Assembly (NCBI RefSeq): GCF_048593165.1
Contig: NZ_CP184271.1
DNA: 64,000 nucleotides
Reading direction: 5' to 3' (one strand)
Origin: Pectobacterium sp013449375
Lineage (GTDB): Bacteria > Pseudomonadota > Gammaproteobacteria > Enterobacterales > Enterobacteriaceae
In this document: positions 61,324 to 64,000 of the stretch, in pieces
How the letters are laid out: every line of letters starts with the position of its first letter
How positions within the stretch are numbered: position 1 is the stretch's first letter
The notes under the pieces: generated by a model
Database searches by the model: none
Seen by the model: the letters and a program-made list of their open reading frames with translations, nothing else
What the model was told of the DNA's origin: nothing
Translations under genes and position numbers: made by a program

Positions 61324-62223
61324 GTGCCATTACTTACTATTACCACTATCTTGTGGGCATTTTCATTCAGCCTGATTGGCGCATATCTGGCGGGTCAGGT
61401 TGATAGCTGGTTTTCTGCGATGTTCCGCCTGACAGCGGCGGCGGTGGTGTTTTTGCCGTTTTTACGCTTTCGAGGCTATGCGCCACGCGTCATTTTCTTG
61501 TATCTGTTAGTGGGTGCTTGCCAACTCGGTATCATGTACCTGTTCGTTTTCCAGGCTTACTTGTACCTGACCGTACCTGAGTTTTTACTCTTTACGGTGA
61601 TGACGCCGCTGTACGTTACGCTGATTTATGATTTGCTTGCTCGGCAGCGTCTGCGCTGGGGCTATGTCATGAGTGCTCTGCTGGCGGTATTCGGCGCAGC
61701 CGTGATCCACTATCACGGTGTAAGTGAGCATTTTTGGTGGGGATTCCTGCTGGTGCAAGCGGCTAACGTGTGTTTTGCCGCAGGTCAGGTTGGCTACAAG
61801 CGCCTGATGGAGCTCCATCCGGTGCCGCAGCACTGTGCATTTTCCTGGTTTTACCTGGGGGCGGCGATCGTGACGATAACCGCGTGGCTGCTCTTCGGCA
61901 ATCTGGACAAATTACCCACCACAACCTTGCAGTGGGGCGTACTGCTCTGGTTGGGGATTGGTGCTTCTGGCCTGGGTTATTTTATGTGGAACTACGGCGC
62001 AACCCAGGTGGATGCCGGAACGCTCAGCATAATGAATAACTTCCATGTGCCGGCTGGGCTCTTGGTTAACTTCGCTATCTGGCATAAAACGCCAGACTGG
62101 CTGAGCTTTATCGTGGGGACGATAATTATCACGTCCTCGCTGTGGGTACACCAGCGTTGGGTCGTGAAGCGTCCTTTACAAACGGTAAGTGCTCACAAGC
62201 GTGCTGACGCGCCGAACGAATAA
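61324..62223 (+). CDS. yigM: YigM/BioP, EamA-family biotin transporter
   Basis: 299 residues with about ten membrane segments in two EamA repeats. It aligns along its length with E. coli YigM, which was identified as a high-affinity biotin importer (YWNYG... region here FMWNYGATQVDAGTLSIMNN). Starts at a GTG. The 3' end overlaps metR on the other strand by 95 bases. A perfect MetR-type box lies in its promoter region. Confidence 0.92.
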   Translation: MPLLTITTILWAFSFSLIGAYLAGQVDSWFSAMFRLTAAAVVFLPFLRFRGYAPRVIFLYLLVGACQLGIMYLFVFQAYLYLTVPEFLLFTVMTPLYVTLIYDLLARQRLRWGYVMSALLAVFGAAVIHYHGVSEHFWWGFLLVQAANVCFAAGQVGYKRLMELHPVPQHCAFSWFYLGAAIVTITAWLLFGNLDKLPTTTLQWGVLLWLGIGASGLGYFMWNYGATQVDAGTLSIMNNFHVPAGLLVNFAIWHKTPDWLSFIVGTIIITSSLWVHQRWVVKRPLQTVSAHKRADAPNE

Positions 62224-63064
62224 ACGCATCAATCACCGGTTGGCGCTGCTCTCCGTCACGGACGGCGGCGTACAACCGGCTCCAAAGCCCGTCACCCAGC
62301 GATTTGGTGACAATCAGCCCCTGACGCTCGAAACTTTCCACTACCCAGTGCGGTAGCGCGGCAATTCCCATGCGGGCGGCGACCATCTGAATCAACAGCA
62401 GCGTATTGTCCACGCTTTTCAGCGTAGGGCTGACGCCGGCCGGCTGTAAAAAGTGACGCCAAACATCCAGCCGTTGCCGCTGTACCGGATAGATCATCAG
62501 GGTCTCGGCGGTGAAATCCTCCGGTTCGATTTTCTCTTTTCCTGCCAGCGGATGATCGGGTGCCAGCACTAACCTGACTTCAAAATCAAACAGAGGCGAA
62601 TAGTGCAGGCCACTGCGCGGCATGATGTCGGAGGTCATCACCAGATCCAACTCGCCTTGCTGGAGTGCTGGCTGAGGGTCGAATGTCACGCCTGATTTAA
62701 AATCCATCACCACCTGCGGCCAGTGCAGATGGAACTCATCTAGCGCCGGCGTCAGCCACTGAATACAGCTATGGCACTCAATGGCCAGACGGAGCGTGGT
62801 CTGGTGCGGCGCATGACAATCCTGCAACGCCTGCTGGATTTGCGGTAACACCTGCTCTGCCAACTGCAACAGAATTTCTCCCTGAGGCGTAAAGCGCAGC
62901 GGCTGGCTTTTACGCACGAATAGCCTGAACCCAAGGCGCTGTTCCAGATCGCTGAACTGGTGGGATAACGCCGATTGAGTTTGATGAAGTGCAGCGGCAG
63001 CGGCGGCTAACGATCCGGTATTGCGCAGTGCTTGCAGCGTTCGCAGGTGTTTAAATTCGATCAT
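62129..63064 (-). CDS. metR: MetR, LysR-type activator of methionine genes
   Basis: 311 residues. HTH at about 4-60 (LQALRNTGSLAAAAAALHQTQSALSHQFSDLEQRLGFRLF). The effector domain binds homocysteine as coactivator. Activates metE, metH and metA. It is divergent from metE as usual and converges on yigM with overlapping 3' ends. A near-consensus MetR box overlaps its own start codon, fitting autoregulation. Confidence 0.97.
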   Translation of the reverse strand: MIEFKHLRTLQALRNTGSLAAAAAALHQTQSALSHQFSDLEQRLGFRLFVRKSQPLRFTPQGEILLQLAEQVLPQIQQALQDCHAPHQTTLRLAIECHSCIQWLTPALDEFHLHWPQVVMDFKSGVTFDPQPALQQGELDLVMTSDIMPRSGLHYSPLFDFEVRLVLAPDHPLAGKEKIEPEDFTAETLMIYPVQRQRLDVWRHFLQPAGVSPTLKSVDNTLLLIQMVAARMGIAALPHWVVESFERQGLIVTKSLGDGLWSRLYAAVRDGEQRQPVIDAFIRSARQHACEHLPFVKDASRPNAGVPTART

Positions 63065-63076
63065 GAGAGTCCTTCA
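63064..63076. promoter_or_regulatory. MetR site overlapping the metR start
   Basis: TGAGAGTCCTTCA matches the MetR consensus except at one position. It overlaps the first base of the metR ATG and lies about 95 bases upstream of metE, where binding could both activate metE and limit metR. Confidence 0.55.
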
Positions 63077-63128
63077 CAGTGACAGTGAATAAATTGCGCT
63101 TGTAGTTACTACACTACCTGCGGATTAT

Positions 63129-63152
63129 GGATGTGTAAACATCTGGACGGCT
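63129..63152 (+). promoter_or_regulatory. Met boxes (MetJ) before metE
   Basis: Three contiguous 8-mers, GGATGTGT, AAACATCT and GGACGGCT, match the MetJ consensus AGACGTCT at 5, 6 and 6 of 8 positions. They end 16 bases before the metE start, in the likely leader. Confidence 0.6.
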
Positions 63153-63168
63153 AAATGAGGAATTAACG

Positions 63169-64000
63169 ATGGCGATTGTGAATCACACACTGGGTTTTCC
63201 GCGCGTTGGATTACGCCGTGAACTGAAAAAAGCGCAGGAAAGCTACTGGGCGGGTAACGCGACACAGGAAGCGTTGCTGACCGTTGGACGTGAGCTGCGT
63301 GCGCGTCATTGGCAACAACAGAAGGATGCTGGCGTTGATCTGCTGCCAGTGGGTGATTTCGCCTGGTACGACCATGTACTGACCACCAGTTTGCTGCTGG
63401 GTAACGTACCCGCACGTCATCAGAATGAAGACGGCTCGGTCGATTTGGATACACTGTTCCGTATTGGCCGTGGACGTGCGCCAACCGGCCAGCCTGCCGC
63501 TGCCGCTGAAATGACCAAGTGGTTTAACACTAACTATCACTACATGGTGCCGGAGTTCACCAAAGGGCAGCAGTTCAAGTTGACCTGGACACAACTGCTG
63601 GATGAAGTGGATGAAGCACTGGCGCTGGGCCATAACGTGAAGCCTGTTTTGTTAGGCCCAGTTACCTATCTGTGGCTGGGTAAAGTGAAAGGTGAGCAGT
63701 TTGATCGTCTGTCGCTGCTACAGGATATTCTGCCTGTTTATCAGCAGGTGCTGGCTGAACTGGCGAAACGCGGGATTGAGTGGGTGCAGATTGATGAACC
63801 TGCGCTGGCGCTGGAACTGCCGCAAGCGTGGCTGGCCGCGTTTAAACCGGCTTACGATGCGTTGCAGGGTTCGGTGAAACTGCTGCTGACGACCTATTTT
63901 GATAGCGTAAGCCAGAATCTGGAAACGATTAAAGCGCTGCCGGTTCAGGGGCTGCATATCGATCTGGTGCACGGTAAGGATGATGCCGCGACGCTGAGCG
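63169..64000 (+). CDS. metE: Cobalamin-independent methionine synthase MetE, 3' end outside window
   Basis: Transfers methyl directly from 5-methyltetrahydropteroyl-triglutamate to homocysteine without B12. The window holds the first 277 residues of about 755, the N-terminal barrel (MAIVNHTLGFPRVGLRRELKK; KWFNTNYHYMVPEF; WVQIDEPALALELP). The zinc-binding C-terminal barrel is outside. Both methionine synthases, MetH and MetE, are at opposite ends of this window. Confidence 0.97.
   Translation, partial: MAIVNHTLGFPRVGLRRELKKAQESYWAGNATQEALLTVGRELRARHWQQQKDAGVDLLPVGDFAWYDHVLTTSLLLGNVPARHQNEDGSVDLDTLFRIGRGRAPTGQPAAAAEMTKWFNTNYHYMVPEFTKGQQFKLTWTQLLDEVDEALALGHNVKPVLLGPVTYLWLGKVKGEQFDRLSLLQDILPVYQQVLAELAKRGIEWVQIDEPALALELPQAWLAAFKPAYDALQGSVKLLLTTYFDSVSQNLETIKALPVQGLHIDLVHGKDDAATLS

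Overview
The window is a chromosomal segment of a soft-rot enterobacterium, most likely Pectobacterium. Nearly all housekeeping proteins are close to their E. coli counterparts in sequence and length, and the local gene orders (metH-iclR-aceK-aceA-aceB-metA, rph-pyrE-slmA-dut-coaBC-radC-rpmB-rpmG-mutM, hldD-waaF-waaC-waaL, kbl-tdh, envC-yibQ, yibN-secB-gpsA-cysE, yigM-metR-metE) are enterobacterial. The genus is an inference from overall similarity and not a computed placement.

Layout. 1-9.8 kb: 5' two-thirds of metH (minus), iclR (plus), then the glyoxylate-bypass operon aceBAK and metA (minus), with recognisable IclR, MetJ and MetR sites. 9.9-12.1 kb: a scar made of yjaA, an rRNA-operon terminator, a lone 5S rRNA that lacks its first two bases, and an IS3-family element whose 3' end is cut off exactly at the 5S. 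It joins the metA/rrn neighbourhood to the yicC/rph neighbourhood. 12.1-23.5 kb: yicC, then an inserted 10.5 kb minus-strand block for peptide use: a dipeptide epimerase, a GsiABCD-type ABC importer, a P1-family (DmpA-like) peptidase, an M55 D-aminopeptidase, isoaspartyl peptidase and a LysR-type regulator. The regulator gene is preceded by a sigma-54 promoter and three NtrC-like sites. 23.7-31.7 kb: rph-pyrE, slmA, dut, coaBC, radC, rpmBG, an unrecognised gene, mutM.

31.7-51.9 kb is the lipopolysaccharide core locus. hldD-waaF-waaC-waaL and waaQ-waaG to coaD run on the minus strand, separated by a plus-strand phd-doc toxin-antitoxin pair. The waaQ transcript starts behind an ops/JUMPstart element, so RfaH-type antitermination is expected over a run of roughly 14 kb. 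Its middle (about 34.7-44.4 kb) is strongly AT-rich and carries strain-specific glycosyltransferases (GT8, O-fucosyltransferase-like, WavE-like, an unclassified transferase). It also carries a five-gene cassette (two nucleotidyltransferases, GDPD-like phosphodiesterase, HAD phosphatase, cupin) that looks like an undescribed pathway for a phosphorylated surface substituent. A 12-unit hexanucleotide repeat sits just before the ribosome binding site of the first cassette gene.

51.9-64 kb: kbl-tdh, yibQ and envC, yibN, secB-gpsA-cysE, pagP, yigM (biotin transporter), metR and the start of metE. Methionine control recurs at both ends of the window: MetR-type boxes lie before metA, metH, yigM and metR, and MetJ boxes before metA and metE.
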